Part shown: positions 11,301 to 22,131 of the stretch, one piece after another
Numbering within the stretch: position 1 is the first letter of the stretch
Layout of the letters: each line of letters opens with the position of its first letter
Position numbers and translations under genes: made by a program
The notes under the pieces: generated by a model
Databases searched by the model: none
Seen by the model: the letters and a program-made list of their open reading frames with translations, nothing else
What the model was told of the DNA's origin: nothing
NCBI GenBank assembly: GCA_001643675.2
Contig: LSRY02000001.1
Location: 1,851,001 to 1,915,000, forward strand
Reading direction: 5' to 3'
Length of the DNA stretch: 64,000 bases
Origin: Monocercomonoides exilis
Lineage: Eukaryota > Preaxostyla > Oxymonadida > Polymastigidae

Positions 11301-14300
11301 CTGCTTATAGTTCAAAGCAAACAGCGTTTCGTTGATCTGATGCTCAATCGAGTGGCATCTGACAAATATGTCTTTCCCCACTGATGCCTCATTCATATAG
11401 AACAAAACGTTCACAATCTTGAAATTCAGAGATGGAATCTGACTTTCATTTCCATAATTCGCATTCGGGTCAGATCCATCAATAAACAGCCCTCCTCCAC
11501 ACCCTGTTTCACTCGAGCACTTGCATATCGAAAACGAGCTCCCATTCACTTTCAACACCGACTCCCCACTCTTCAGCACCACATTCATTCCTCCTCCTTC
11601 TCTGCTCAAACCACTCTTGCAACTTGACATCGAACACTCATCAATCACACACTCCATTCCATGCTCATATGATCCCACTTCAATAACACTTGCTCCATTC
11701 CCTTCGTTTGTGATATTGGCAAATGAACACGCAACAACCCTCAGAACTGGTCTGTTTCCATTTGAACCAGTATTCTCATCTCCGTTCATCTGGTTTTCAT
11801 CTTCAATCATCGAAATCAGATTTCTTTCTGTCACACCAGCAAATGAAATGTTCACATTCTGAACCGTCACCTCAGCTGCACTTTGGCTGAAGGAAATGAA
11901 CCCTTTCAACTCTGAGATCAAACTCAACAAACACTTTTCAATCACAACACTCCCTCCATTCACTCTCATCAGACAATATCCAGCTGTCTCTGTCAGCCCG
12001 GTCAATGAGCCAAATGAACAATCAGAAACAGACAATAAGGTGTTTGTTCCGGAGGATTCAATCAACACTTCATGATGAGTTGTGATGGCTGGCTTGGTGA
12101 ATGACACATTCACAAACGACAAACTCACATTCGAGGATATCATTGAACGATCATCCAAATCATTCTCATCTTCATCACTGATCGTCACCCCTGTCCCTTT
12201 CTTTTTCCCTTCAATCACCACTTCTGGTAACTCTACAACCGATGATGAAGAAAATGATATGAAATGGCTCAGCAACCCTGATCCCACAATGGAAATATGC
12301 GTTTCCCCTTCTCCAAGTGTCTCAAATCTCAGCGATATCAAGTGGTCAATCGATGAACATGGTGCTTCTGAATATCCACATCCACTGAAGTCTCCTCCTT
12401 TCTCTCTCGAAACAAATCCATCCCCGCTCCAGTTCCTCCACAAATACACAACCAATGGAATCACATATCCTTCCTCTCCTGTTGTCTTCCTTTCCCATCC
12501 ACACAGTTCATCCAATGATCTCAGCTCCTCTTCCTTTATCTCCCATTTGAGGTGATCCTCATTTACAATCTCACTCAGATCCCATCCCGAAATAAACACA
12601 TTCTTCCCTTTCCAGGCATCGCATCCCTCAAATGACATTCCTTCCATAACAAATGTTACCATCTCATCTGGCAGCTTCACAAACATCCCTCCTCCAATTC
12701 CTCTTCCTCCATCCTCCACATCCTCTCTTGGCACTTCACATCCTGAATATTTCACATTTTTCATTTTCAAACTCCCTCCCTTCCCCACTGATATCATCAT
12801 CCCTCCTCCTTTCATCCCACTCCTCCCTGAACACACTGATGACAAATTGAATCCTTCAATATTCACAATCCCATTAACTCCCATCTCCACATTCAAACAT
12901 CCTCCTCCTCCTCCTCCATTCCCACCTGTCACTTCCACTCCACACATTCGGCTGTTATTCATCTTCAATTTCACTCCATTTGTTATTGCGATTGGTGATT
13001 TCCCATTCATTCTCACTCCCCCTTCCATCACAAATCCATCCACAATCAGCCCTCCTCCCTCAATGCAAATCACATTGTATCCAATCAATTCATCATTTCC
13101 AAACGAGACTGAACAGCTTGTAATTGTGATGATTGCTGATGAGGAGTGGATAAATCCATTTCTCTTCCCATTCATCTCTTCATTCAGCATTAGTGACAAA
13201 TATCTCATTTCAAATGATTTTGTGCACTCAATAAGGTTATTTTGATTCATCGATCCTTCATCCATCACAGTCACCCTCATTCCTTCTTCTTTCCCTGAAA
13301 CACTCAAATCGAATGACGCCACTTTCATCTCATTCTTTATCCATGATCCCGAAACAACTTCGATTTCATTCACGTTGCTGCTCGCTCTCTTCTCAACACA
13401 ATAGTCAATCGTCAAACACCCAAACTCCTCAAACCCACAATGACTGTGATCCAATGCCCTCTCTCCACTCCCATCAACACACAACTTTGTCTCAATTGAA
13501 CATAAATACACAAACAGTGGAATCACCTCCTCTTCTTTTCCATCCTCACTCCCACACAACTTCAGAATATCTGATGGAATTGCATCTGAATCAAAAAACT
13601 CAAATGAGCTTGCATTCACATTCAACTCCAACAACACTCCTCTTTCACATTGAACAAACAAATCCTTCCCATATTGAGCTTTGTTATTTGCTCCAAACAA
13701 ACCCTCTCTTCCAGATTCCATTTTCATTGAACCATCCCTGCTCTCCATCACAATCATCATCCCTCCTCCTCTCCCTCCACTTCCATTCGAATTCATTGCC
13801 TCACACCCATCAAACACACAACTTCCATTCACAACAACACTTCCTTCCCCCTTCACAACAACACTCATCCCTCCTCCTCTTCCACAAAGGCAACTGCACC
13901 CCTTCACAACACACGACTCAATCACAATTATCCCATTCTTTCCCTCACCTCTTTCTGCTCCAACCACTCCACTCACCCATCCCCCATCTCCATTTCTCTT
14001 CTCAATGTTGTTCACATCACATCCACAAAGCACAACTGATTCCACCCCTTCACCAAACTCAATCAGTGAATGTTCTCCAAATGTCAAGTTCTCTGTTATC
14101 ACCAATCCCTCCACTTTCACTTTTCCCCCAATCACATTCACAAAGCAATATCCAACGGAATTGTCAGATGAACAAACAACAGAACAGTCAGTGAGTGTGA
14201 AGAGTGTGGAATTGGATAAAATTAGAGATGATGCACCAGATAGAGCAGATGGAATACAGAACTTAATGTTTCTCATTGAGCATTTGCTCTGAACCTCAAT

Positions 14301-17300
14301 CAGACAAGATGCCTCAAAATTATCTGGTGCTTTCACTCCCATTTCCATCCCTTTTGTGGCACATGAGATTTCCCATTCATGGCCATCTGTCATTCCAACT
14401 GCCTCAGAAAGCTCAAATCCTGAATCTAATTCGATCTTCTTGTTTGCGTCTGGATATCTCACCTGCGCTGCATGGGTGATGGTGGAACACGGATAATAAG
14501 CAAACCCACAAAACCACGAGTCGTATCCACCCAGCCCATCCTTCGCCTTCCCCACATGCGCTGCATTCGGAAATGCGTCCAGAAACACATTCAGTGGGAA
14601 CAGCCCCATTGTCTGATCGCTCCGATCGAATCCCACCAGTTCATTGCATTTTGCATTGCCATGTTGGACATCCAGCTTTTCTGTTGTAATTGCCCAGCTC
14701 ACAGAATTGCTCCCATTCACAAACACATAATTCCCTCCCAATGAAGCAGAACATCCTGAAAAGTCAACTGACACAACAGAGAAGTCGTGTATGCCATCTT
14801 CCAGATGCAACATTATCCCTCCACCATATCCGCAGCACTTGCATCTGTTGAATTTTGTTGTTTCACTTCCAGGAGCTGAAGAAGTCCCAATCCGCAACTT
14901 GCTTGTTGATTCCAACTCGACATTAATCCCACCACCACTTCCAGCCTTGCACTCGCAATCTTGGATTGTCACATTCTGAACAATAAATGTCTCCCCTTCC
15001 TTCACATTCTTTGCCACAACCACCCCATCTCCTTCTGTCAACCTCACATTCTTCACAGACAAGTTCGCCAGAACGCTCTCTCCTGATGTTGTGGATGTCA
15101 AAAACAGGGCAGATGAAGAAGAAGAAGATTGATTCGGCTCATAGAACAATGGTTTTGAGACATTCATATCCTTGATCTCCACATCGGTCATCAACAGCTG
15201 CGACAGCGGAACCACAAACACTGACGAAGACATCACATAGTTTTCTGAAGAAATACTCGTTGTGATCACAACATCTTCCAATGAGAGTGACCCACTCCCA
15301 TCAGATACCACAGCCACACTCGGTGAAGGATTTATATTTGAGTTACAATCAACTTTTAAATGACTCATTCCAAGATGACCTGTTGACACACTGAACAGCG
15401 ATCCGGTTGATGAAAGGGCTCCTGTTCCAATCGAACTCTTCTCTTTGCCCTTCCCAATGACAGAAATCTTCTTTGATTCAATAGCAATTGTTGTTCTCTC
15501 GCTTGTGTGATTCCCTTCCATCAACGTGATTGCCAAGCTAATCTGCACCTCACACATCTCAAACGCCTTCTTCACTGTTTCGCACGGATTTGTTGTATTT
15601 GCCCCACAAAGAACATATGAATCATTTCCATTCACCGAAACATACAACGTCTTGTCCTTCAGCCAATCCTTTTTTGATATTTGATTGTACATCCAACTGC
15701 TTCCATTATAATTATAGGCATAGCACAACCTCTTATCATCTGCGTTTGTAGTGTAGCATTCATAGAATGGATTGCCTGAATTCAAAAATGAATTGTAGTT
15801 ATCAACATATTCAATATCATGTCCATGTGGAACACTGTCAGAGCATTTGCATTCATGAAAAAGCAAAAAATAACAATATATAATATTATTTAGTTCTGTT
15901 GCTCGATTTTGATACAGTTCCAATCCTCCGCCACCTTGTCGAGCAGAACATAAAACAAATTGAATGCTCCTCATCTTGAATTGTGCAACAGGGATGTTTA
16001 CGCAATGCATTCCTCCGCCATGATTATTCAAAATTGAGCATGAAGTGAAATTGCAGTTAAATACGCACGCGCTTTCTCCTCCTCCATTTTCTGTTTCAAT
16101 ACAGTCTGATCCTGAAACATTGAAACTGTCAAAATAAAGTCCTCCTCCATAACTATGTGCTTTGCAATTCTGAAATTCACACCCGCTGATCCTTATACAC
16201 GATGAAATCGTGTAAACAAATGCCCCTCCTGCAATCCAAGTTTCAGAAGCACAGGCATTAAATGTGTTATTCACCATTTCAACCGATTTGATATCATAGC
16301 ATGAAACTCCTCCTCCGGCATAATACGCAACACATCCATTGAACACACAATTCAAGACTAAAAGTGATGCGTTTAATTTACCATATATGCAAATAGCTCC
16401 TCCATTTGAAGCCACGTCACTATATGATCTATTTGTTCCTGTTGTTTTCGATCCATTCCATTCGCACCAAATAAACGAATTAGCTCCATTGAATGTTTCA
16501 TTCTGTCTATCTGGCTTAATAATATTGTCTGAAGTTCCTTCACATTCAACATTTCTTGTTCGATAGCATCCAATAAACGAGGTGTTCGAGGCAATGAAAG
16601 AGGCCAAAGGGTTGTTCAGAGAGGGAACAATCCCGCCATCATACACATCAAAAACTGATGAGAATGAGCAACTACTCATCAAACATGTGGTTTGGGTTGA
16701 CGTTGTTGTTGGAGATGAACATGCATCATGTGCTGTTGAGATGTTGAAGAAGGTTAATTTGGAGAGTGAAATAAGAGGAATGAAGGGAGATGAGAGGAAT
16801 GGTGCTGATGAAATATGAAAAGACGAGAAATGAGATGAACAAACAGAAACATGACATTTTTCAAGAAATTTACCTTGGAATGCTTTTGAAGAAAATAGAG
16901 AAGGAAATATCTGTTCAGTTGAGGTTGAAGATGATCTGAGAGAAATGTTGGTGAATAATCCACAGCTCCCGCAAAAATCAAAGGGAGACGTCTCTCTCTC
17001 AACTCCAACAACACATCCACTCACCTCAACAAAACATCCATCCGATGCCCTGAGCACACTCTCCCCACCTTTTTCCATCAATCCCAATGAATTCAGTTTC
17101 ATTGATGAATTGACCAGAACAAGGCATCCTTCAATCTGACTCCAATCGCACATTCTCTCCTTTTCCCGCATTTTCCATTCATCGCAAAAATTCAAATTTT
17201 GAACTTTCCCGATTTCTCCTCGTCCATCATTCCATTGTTTTGTGTATTTCTTCATCATTCTCTCTTGTTTTTCTGTCTCTCTCATCCCTTCTTTTTTTTC

Positions 17301-17504
17301 ATCATTATGCACATCAAATAAAATGCCATTTCCATATTTGCTATTTTCAGCCTTCTCTTGCCATGTACCTTCAGTATAATTCATATTCTCAACTTTCGCT
17401 GATTCCTCTCTAAATCCTGCACCATCACTTGTAGCACCTTTGCACATGCATTCAACACAAATTATCCACACACAATAAAATATTCCTGACAGCCCCAATA
17501 CCAT
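8358..17504 (-). CDS. giant beta-helix receptor with TKL-type pseudokinase domain
   Basis: An intronless frame of about 3,048 residues. I start it at the first ATG (17504), where a signal peptide begins (MVLGLSGIFYCVWIICVECMC). The ectodomain is an array of parallel beta-helix strands rich in Asn, Gly and Cys. A cap motif of the form CGxxxxPCxxI recurs near residues 628, 1000, 1360, 1712 and 2116, marking about five modules of 350-400 residues. One membrane span (about 2608-2630, WILIVCIAVVAVLLFALIIF) precedes a cytoplasmic part with a charged juxtamembrane helix and a Ser/Thr-rich linker. The end is the C-lobe of a tyrosine-kinase-like domain: LRWKAPEL near 2925 and SVAFSIGMMLWEIL. No Gly-rich loop or VAIK lysine is visible, the HRD site reads LSN, and DFG reads DFS, so it should not phosphorylate. 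Likely a surface sensor or adhesin with a signalling scaffold. Confidence 0.85.
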   Translation of the reverse strand: MVLGLSGIFYCVWIICVECMCKGATSDGAGFREESAKVENMNYTEGTWQEKAENSKYGNGILFDVHNDEKKEGMRETEKQERMMKKYTKQWNDGRGEIGKVQNLNFCDEWKMREKERMCDWSQIEGCLVLVNSSMKLNSLGLMEKGGESVLRASDGCFVEVSGCVVGVERETSPFDFCGSCGLFTNISLRSSSTSTEQIFPSLFSSKAFQGKFLEKCHVSVCSSHFSSFHISSAPFLSSPFIPLISLSKLTFFNISTAHDACSSPTTTSTQTTCLMSSCSFSSVFDVYDGGIVPSLNNPLASFIASNTSFIGCYRTRNVECEGTSDNIIKPDRQNETFNGANSFIWCEWNGSKTTGTNRSYSDVASNGGAICIYGKLNASLLVLNCVFNGCVAYYAGGGVSCYDIKSVEMVNNTFNACASETWIAGGAFVYTISSCIRISGCEFQNCKAHSYGGGLYFDSFNVSGSDCIETENGGGESACVFNCNFTSCSILNNHGGGMHCVNIPVAQFKMRSIQFVLCSARQGGGGLELYQNRATELNNIIYCYFLLFHECKCSDSVPHGHDIEYVDNYNSFLNSGNPFYECYTTNADDKRLCYAYNYNGSSWMYNQISKKDWLKDKTLYVSVNGNDSYVLCGANTTNPCETVKKAFEMCEVQISLAITLMEGNHTSERTTIAIESKKISVIGKGKEKSSIGTGALSSTGSLFSVSTGHLGMSHLKVDCNSNINPSPSVAVVSDGSGSLSLEDVVITTSISSENYVMSSSVFVVPLSQLLMTDVEIKDMNVSKPLFYEPNQSSSSSSALFLTSTTSGESVLANLSVKNVRLTEGDGVVVAKNVKEGETFIVQNVTIQDCECKAGSGGGINVELESTSKLRIGTSSAPGSETTKFNRCKCCGYGGGIMLHLEDGIHDFSVVSVDFSGCSASLGGNYVFVNGSNSVSWAITTEKLDVQHGNAKCNELVGFDRSDQTMGLFPLNVFLDAFPNAAHVGKAKDGLGGYDSWFCGFAYYPCSTITHAAQVRYPDANKKIELDSGFELSEAVGMTDGHEWEISCATKGMEMGVKAPDNFEASCLIEVQSKCSMRNIKFCIPSALSGASSLILSNSTLFTLTDCSVVCSSDNSVGYCFVNVIGGKVKVEGLVITENLTFGEHSLIEFGEGVESVVLCGCDVNNIEKRNGDGGWVSGVVGAERGEGKNGIIVIESCVVKGCSCLCGRGGGMSVVVKGEGSVVVNGSCVFDGCEAMNSNGSGGRGGGMMIVMESRDGSMKMESGREGLFGANNKAQYGKDLFVQCERGVLLELNVNASSFEFFDSDAIPSDILKLCGSEDGKEEEVIPLFVYLCSIETKLCVDGSGERALDHSHCGFEEFGCLTIDYCVEKRASSNVNEIEVVSGSWIKNEMKVASFDLSVSGKEEGMRVTVMDEGSMNQNNLIECTKSFEMRYLSLMLNEEMNGKRNGFIHSSSAIITITSCSVSFGNDELIGYNVICIEGGGLIVDGFVMEGGVRMNGKSPIAITNGVKLKMNNSRMCGVEVTGGNGGGGGGCLNVEMGVNGIVNIEGFNLSSVCSGRSGMKGGGMMISVGKGGSLKMKNVKYSGCEVPREDVEDGGRGIGGGMFVKLPDEMVTFVMEGMSFEGCDAWKGKNVFISGWDLSEIVNEDHLKWEIKEEELRSLDELCGWERKTTGEEGYVIPLVVYLWRNWSGDGFVSREKGGDFSGCGYSEAPCSSIDHLISLRFETLGEGETHISIVGSGLLSHFISFSSSSVVELPEVVIEGKKKGTGVTISDEDENDLDDRSMISSNVSLSFVNVSFTKPAITTHHEVLIESSGTNTLLSVSDCSFGSLTGLTETAGYCLMRVNGGSVVIEKCLLSLISELKGFISFSQSAAEVTVQNVNISFAGVTERNLISMIEDENQMNGDENTGSNGNRPVLRVVACSFANITNEGNGASVIEVGSYEHGMECVIDECSMSSCKSGLSREGGGMNVVLKSGESVLKVNGSSFSICKCSSETGCGGGLFIDGSDPNANYGNESQIPSLNFKIVNVLFYMNEASVGKDIFVRCHSIEHQINETLFALNYKQESLNSNNSICGRDVESEGDVDLIPLITYFYGLQVFVNATGTDGRRCGAQSNPCLSINCGVDHIEQGVMNAILIDGEGFVKEECVIGDLVVNSLKKTQAVVRLNSKIEKSFEKDCVMEFINESAVESCSFEFKDSFESTHSYLMKVKNGSIEIQKCEFFSSSYELKLNSSIVSVESGELKISETTFRDIHSKVSVLSFHEESDVIIDETSILNIKCEGDIVSVGGKAKVAMKEMVIENMTVLLEGCAIGMEDAEQEVSVLNSSFGRCVNSVDKGSMMQIRNSKNVRVEACVFDGEKEDEIINEENNRKEGLCKWNGSLVDVENSNVELRETAIRNSKAGGLWVSGGSMKIENSKFENNNPEIEGYPSARRNAICTGDSELNVVSVKGGDGLKDNSSLWILDEGCQLGGIASERGSSFFIPILEEVKNSTQLNGNLDLIISGKLLLPCDLSVKMSMKNGDEEEIVRKEIDEKGFVSENEIHSVISSSELEKMREETEVSVCIVFGKGDLHSSTERFIVKNRSESQSSGNERIAEGGKGGKSSWILIVCIAVVAVLLFALIIFFVRWRKAKNEAKDLREIVNDTVRKDPKLIEMVTMEPSPEEQWRRAEREAEKKNEERFKKRVYETNMEHSESSEHLLSESGSTEYILGRDSDKIPEWMLEKVDEKGIEEEETRKRTPSPSISSTSTTDSDSTFVRGEDLCPTTSSMSNLVDAMACSSPHEKLIVDLRDSLFMLLHGKNKTKEMAIGTLQEREQTAAQILFWVANLALHSFDEMDNPLSSLSNLSPHIVLFSEHMVICIVLHSDFSSDSDSSSVSSSSTMVTSSSDVSVLSERFTKSPPPSSAFEDDEDEERKECLRWKAPELQMNKNMGAKKKSVAFSIGMMLWEILSLQIPFGEYEGEVAGQKIVNGERPDMSEIEGTTFCGLVKSAVAQNKDDRPSLFVMKREFFQHFPAGVMMVTVSDAIDYTEDSKVVSASFISDMQ

Positions 17505-17795
17505 GCCTCTCCAACAGTTTGTTTTTCTCTTTTTTCTTTCAAACAAATATGGGCACAACAAATATTTTCTCGTTTTTCTGAGACTGAATATCACATAATT
17601 ATTGAGAAATAAAATATTTTCTATAATTTTTTCACATTTAATTTTTGATCCAAAGAATAATAGTGAATTATTTATCTATTTATGTTGATGTTATTATATT
17701 TCAGCCATCACACTCCGTACAGCAATATCCACCTCTGAAATGGAATAACACATGATTTAGAGTTTCTAATTTTGTTGGCCGTATTTTCATGAGAA

Positions 17796-18689
17796 ATGGC
17801 AACTGGGATGGAAATGAATGATGTGAAGATTGATGAAACCGATGAATGGAAGAGGTATGAGTGATGGAAGTTTTGTGGTTCTGCACCACATATAAATGTA
17901 TGTTTTTTGGTGGATTATTTTGGTTATTTTTATTTGAAGTGCTTTTCGATATATTGAAAGAAATGATTGTTTTTGGCTCGATTGGCTGAAATGGGCGCTT
18001 TTCACAAAAGGGATGGGCTGCCTGAAACAAGGTTATTTGGGTATTTGGATTGGGTGTTTGAAGTGTTTTTCTCACAGATAGAGATGAGATTTTGGTTCAA
18101 GGGAAAGAGGATGAATGGTGGAATGAATGAAAATGGATATATTTTTTTATAAAGTCAAAGAGGTTGCAGAGAATAAATGCTATTTACAATTGGTATGCTA
18201 TTATCTCTGTTTTATTCGAATCTTCTTTTGAAAAATGAATTTTTTTATTTTTTATTTTTTCATAAATAGAACAATGGAAGTCTTGCAAGAAATGCCTGAG
18301 GAATTTTATTGGTGGGGAGATCTCTTTTTGAAGAAAGAGATTGAAAAGGAAAATGAGGAGGCGGAATCAGGTTAAAGGCTATTTACAAATAGGAATGCAA
18401 TTGAAGAAAAGAAGAACAAACAACATTGAAGATTTTGAAGCAAAGGAAAACAGCAAATTATGTTGAAACATGTCTATGGAGTTTGACTCATTCAAGCAGC
18501 ATTCGCCGTCACCGTTTTGGAAGAGAAAGGAAAAGAATTGGATTTATGTTCACTCATTGATATATTTTCAGAGAAGACAAAGGCATGATTGAAAGGAAAA
18601 GTATTTCTTCTTCTTCACCTTCAAACACACCTCAAGCATCATCAACCTCCTTCTTAAACAACCTTCTTCATCATCTTCATCAGCAGTGA
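17796..18689 (+). CDS. probable multi-exon gene of unknown function
   Basis: Pieces of good coding sequence join through short GT..AG introns. Exon 17796-17854 gives MATGMEMNDVKIDETDEWK. Exon 17940-18031 gives YIERNDCFWLDWLKWALF and joins in phase. An exon from 18078 gives RDEILVQGKEDEW. Later exons at about 18265-18373 (MEVLQEMPEEFYWWGDLF) and 18572-18689 (EDKGMIERKSISSSSPS... LHHLHQQ, TGA) are clear, but the splices between 18110 and 18572 are not resolved. The product is acidic and Trp-rich with a Ser-rich end. I recognise no domain. Transcript reads would fix the exon chain. Confidence 0.45.
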
Positions 18690-18824
18690 GGGAAAATCGC
18701 AAAGAGTTATATTTATCTATTTGATCGATGGAATTCAAGTTATTTCATTTTGTGATTGAGCTGCTGAGAAGAGAAAGAGAAAGAATCATCAATTTTATCC
18801 TTCTTCTTCTTCTTCTTCTTCAAA

Positions 18825-18966
<142 letters not shown>

Positions 18967-19610
18967 ACTTCTTCTTCTTTTTCTTATCAAATAGCTCTTT
19001 CTCCTTTTCAATTTCATTCTTCTTCTTTTTTAACCAACAGAGGAGTTGAACATATTCTTTTGTAAAAATATTCCTTCTCAAACCCACTTTTGAAAGATTT
19101 TTCTTTTCATTTTTTGTATTTCACATTATTCATCCTATTTTCTTTTTGTTATTTCTTTTTGGTCATCTCTTCAATTTAAAAATTATCAAATCTTTATTCA
19201 ATCGAATCAATAGTTTATTGGATGATGTGTTTCAAAAACAAATTAGAAAATAAAACGCAATAATGCAAAAATTTGTGTTGAACGCTTGATTTGTTTGGAA
19301 AAGAACATAAGAACAAAGAAAAATCTTTGCCTTATATCTTTGTGCAAGGCAGAAAATGGAAAAGACGACTTTTATTGGCTTCATGTATGTTAGATCAACA
19401 GTTTTTTTCTTTTTCTTTTCTTTTTTTCTTTCTTTGCTTTTTTCAAAACGAAAAATATGCATGTGTCTGAAAATGATTTGCTATCAAAAAGAGTTTTCAT
19501 CTCGATTATCAAAAATAATTTCAAACCAGCTAAAAGCAAGAAAATGTTGTGGAACAGATCAAAAGGGAAAATAAATGGAACTTCAAGCTTTTTTATGAAA
19601 AAAATCAAAA
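18967..19610. other. AT-rich spacer; possible exon cut by a transposon
   Basis: Mostly T-rich DNA. Bases 19457-19610 read as protein on the plus strand (MHVSENDLLSKRVFISIIKN, later MLWNRSKGKINGTSSFF), stopping exactly where the pogo-like fragment begins at 19611. This may be an exon disrupted by that insertion, with an upstream exon near 19356 (MEKTTFIGF). The evidence is weak. Confidence 0.3.
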
Positions 19611-19963
19611 CAGTCACTCACTATTCATGTTATTTGTTAAATGTTGGTAACAGTAATTCTTTAATTATAATGGTTGTTCAAGCAAAACTAATTTGTCTAT
19701 CTTTTTATTGGGAATGCCTTTCGTTATTTCAACTTTTAGCACATCTTCATTTGAAACAGTAATAACAGGATATATTCCAAAAATGGACCTCCACTTCATT
19801 TCATCCTTCTTGTCTCGAAACATTTCAAAAACGAAAGTTTCATAAATTCGTTCCTTCTTTAACGCTTGCAAAATGAGAAAAGTGAAAATTCCTTCAAATG
19901 TTCCAATTGCAAAGGCTCTCAACTACACACCGAGATTTGTCTGCAAGATGCGAACAGGATATA
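19611..19963 (+). mobile_element. truncated 5' end of the pogo-like transposon
   Basis: It starts with CAGTCACTCAC and matches, in inverted orientation, the end of the element at 1747-3287. The leader is nearly identical, and the transposase start (MRKVKIPSNVPIAKALN) is followed by only about 16 more matching codons. Similarity ends after GAACAGGATATAT, so no catalytic domain remains. Confidence 0.8.
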
Positions 19964-20153
19964 TTAAAAGTTTGTGAATCATATTGAAAGTGTTTTTTAA
20001 TATGAATAGGCATCATTATTTAAACAATGATGAATATTGAATTCTGAAGAGTTGATTATAAAAAGAATTGAAAGTTCAGAACACAAATCATTCACATTTT
20101 AAATATATCATCTTCATTTGAGTATTCGAATGGAATATTCACGAACACAGATT

Positions 20154-20170
20154 AATATATATATATATAT
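20154..20170. repeat. (TA)n tract
   Basis: Simple TA repeat just left of the long-TIR element. Bases 19964-20187 otherwise hold AT-rich DNA with no visible gene. Confidence 0.8.
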
Positions 20171-20187
20171 TGTGTGTTATGTAATAT

Positions 20188-21007
20188 ACACCAAAAATAA
20201 TTCAAATTCGAAAAAAAATAATTCAATTTCGGAATTAATAATTCGAATTCGAAAAAAAATAATTCGATTTCGGAATTAATAATTCAAAATCGAAAATTAA
20301 TAATTCGAATTCGGAAATTAATAATTCAATTTCGTAATTTATTAATTCGATTTCGAAAAAGAATAATTCAATTTCGAAACGTGAATTTTTTTGTTTTGTG
20401 GAATGAAAAACTTGTGTTTCAGAGTTTTATTCTCTTTATTTTTAACTCATCTATTCACAGTGTTTACCAATATTTCAAAAATGATGCATATTCTTCAAAA
20501 ATTTTCATTTATTTTGATTGAAAATATTTTATTTTGAAGTTAATTTAAAAAGAAAATGAATTCATTTTCAAATAAAAAATTGATGATTTTGATATTTTTA
20601 CCAAAGAAAAAAATTTTTTCGATTGGTAATTAAATCCTTATTATTTATTTTTCAATAAACGTGATTGAAAAAATAAAATATTTTTATTTTGATATTCAAT
20701 AGTATGAATATTTTTGAAATTTCTATCATTTCAGTGATGATTTTCGAAAATGAAAAAAATATTCAAAAAATAGATTCGATTCATATTTATGTTAAAAAAT
20801 ATGTTATTTGAGCAATAATATTTGATTGATTAAAAAACAATTTGATATTTTCTGAAATCCATTCTCGAGATATATAAATATTTTCGGTTTTTAATGAATT
20901 TCGAAATTGAATTATTCATTTTCGAAATTGAAATATTAATTACGAAATTGAATTATTATTTTTCGATTTTGAATTATTTTTTTTCGAAATAGAATTATTT
21001 ATGGTGT
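20188..21007. mobile_element. MITE-like element with long TIRs built from short subrepeats
   Basis: The left end ACACCAAAAATAATTC and the right end GAATTATTTATGGTGT are inverted copies. Each is followed inward by 100-190 bp of tandem units of about 20 bp on the pattern TAATTC-AATTTCG-AAA, themselves partly palindromic. The centre (about 20390-20890) is plain AT-rich DNA with no coding capacity. AT dinucleotides flank both ends. It is probably a non-autonomous DNA transposon; I cannot assign a superfamily. Confidence 0.65.
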
Positions 21008-22131
21008 ATGACATGAAGAAATGATTCCAAAAATGCTTGTGCACAGAATGAAAACTTTATTATTTTTGAAAGCTGAGAAAGTTTGATAAAGTGAAAAGTG
21101 AAACTGTTTTTGAACTCTGTGCAAAAAAGTTTGGAAGTTTGTATTTTTCCCAAATAAATAATGGAGAGAAAAAATGACATACTTTTTTGAATAAAAGACT
21201 TGCTTAAATGGGGGAAAATATGGACTTTCAAGCTTTTTATGCACAAAGTTTGAAAAAATTGTTTCACTTATAACAATTTTAAACTAACTTTGATTTCAAA
21301 AACAATTTGATATTCATATCTGTTAGCAAACATCACGATGTTTTTACAAAAAGTTTTGTGAAATTCCATGAATGTCAAAAAATGAACACATTTATTTCAA
21401 AATTTTTGAACACAATAAGTTTATCAAAAGTGCATAATTTTTTTAATGAAAATACCTGAAGTCAAATATTTTGTCCCAAATCTATTATTAAAACATTATC
21501 TTTCAATATGAATATGTAAAATATTTATTTTCAATAGTCCAACGACTTTGAACCTGCAAAAGTTTATCATTTCCAATGCCATTTTCACAAATTAATGAAA
21601 GTTTAATAAACGGGATTAGAAATTTGCAAAAAATTAAAAAATTTTGTTATTAGATAAATAAAAACAAAGAGCTTTTTTCAAAAAAAAATTAACTTCATTT
21701 GAATGAAAATAACCACTAGATTTGATAAAGATTACGATTTGTTTCTAACTTTTTTAACTTTCTAATAAATAAAAGAGTTTCTGTTCAATGCAGATAAAAA
21801 TGGGACGAAATATTTTGCATTATGAATTTTGTTCCATTTTATATTTTCTTAAATTTATTCTCAAATATTGAATTTTTCAGTAATTTTTTGCGTTTTTACG
21901 GTTGAAACATAATGATATGATTGCATAAAAAGTGGCATGTGGCACTTATACGTCACCTTGCCAAATTTTAGATAAAGTTTTGATTATATGTGGAAGCCAC
22001 ATTTTTAAAAGATAATTCAATCGTTTATTTGTGGAAAAATCAGAGTTATTTATAAAAATTTTTGATCAGCCTGTGAAGCATTCAAAATATTAGAACACAA
22101 AATTGTCGGTTTTAATATTGATGACTATATA
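21008..22131. other. AT-rich spacer
   Basis: I see no gene, RNA or repeat structure I can support. A 90-codon minus-strand frame (20995-21267) runs into the end of the preceding element and looks like chance. Confidence 0.5.

Noticed and set aside
8396-17139. Many plus-strand frames of 60-290 codons
   Set aside because: All lie opposite the first giant gene, are rich in Pro, Ser and His, and lack recognisable motifs.
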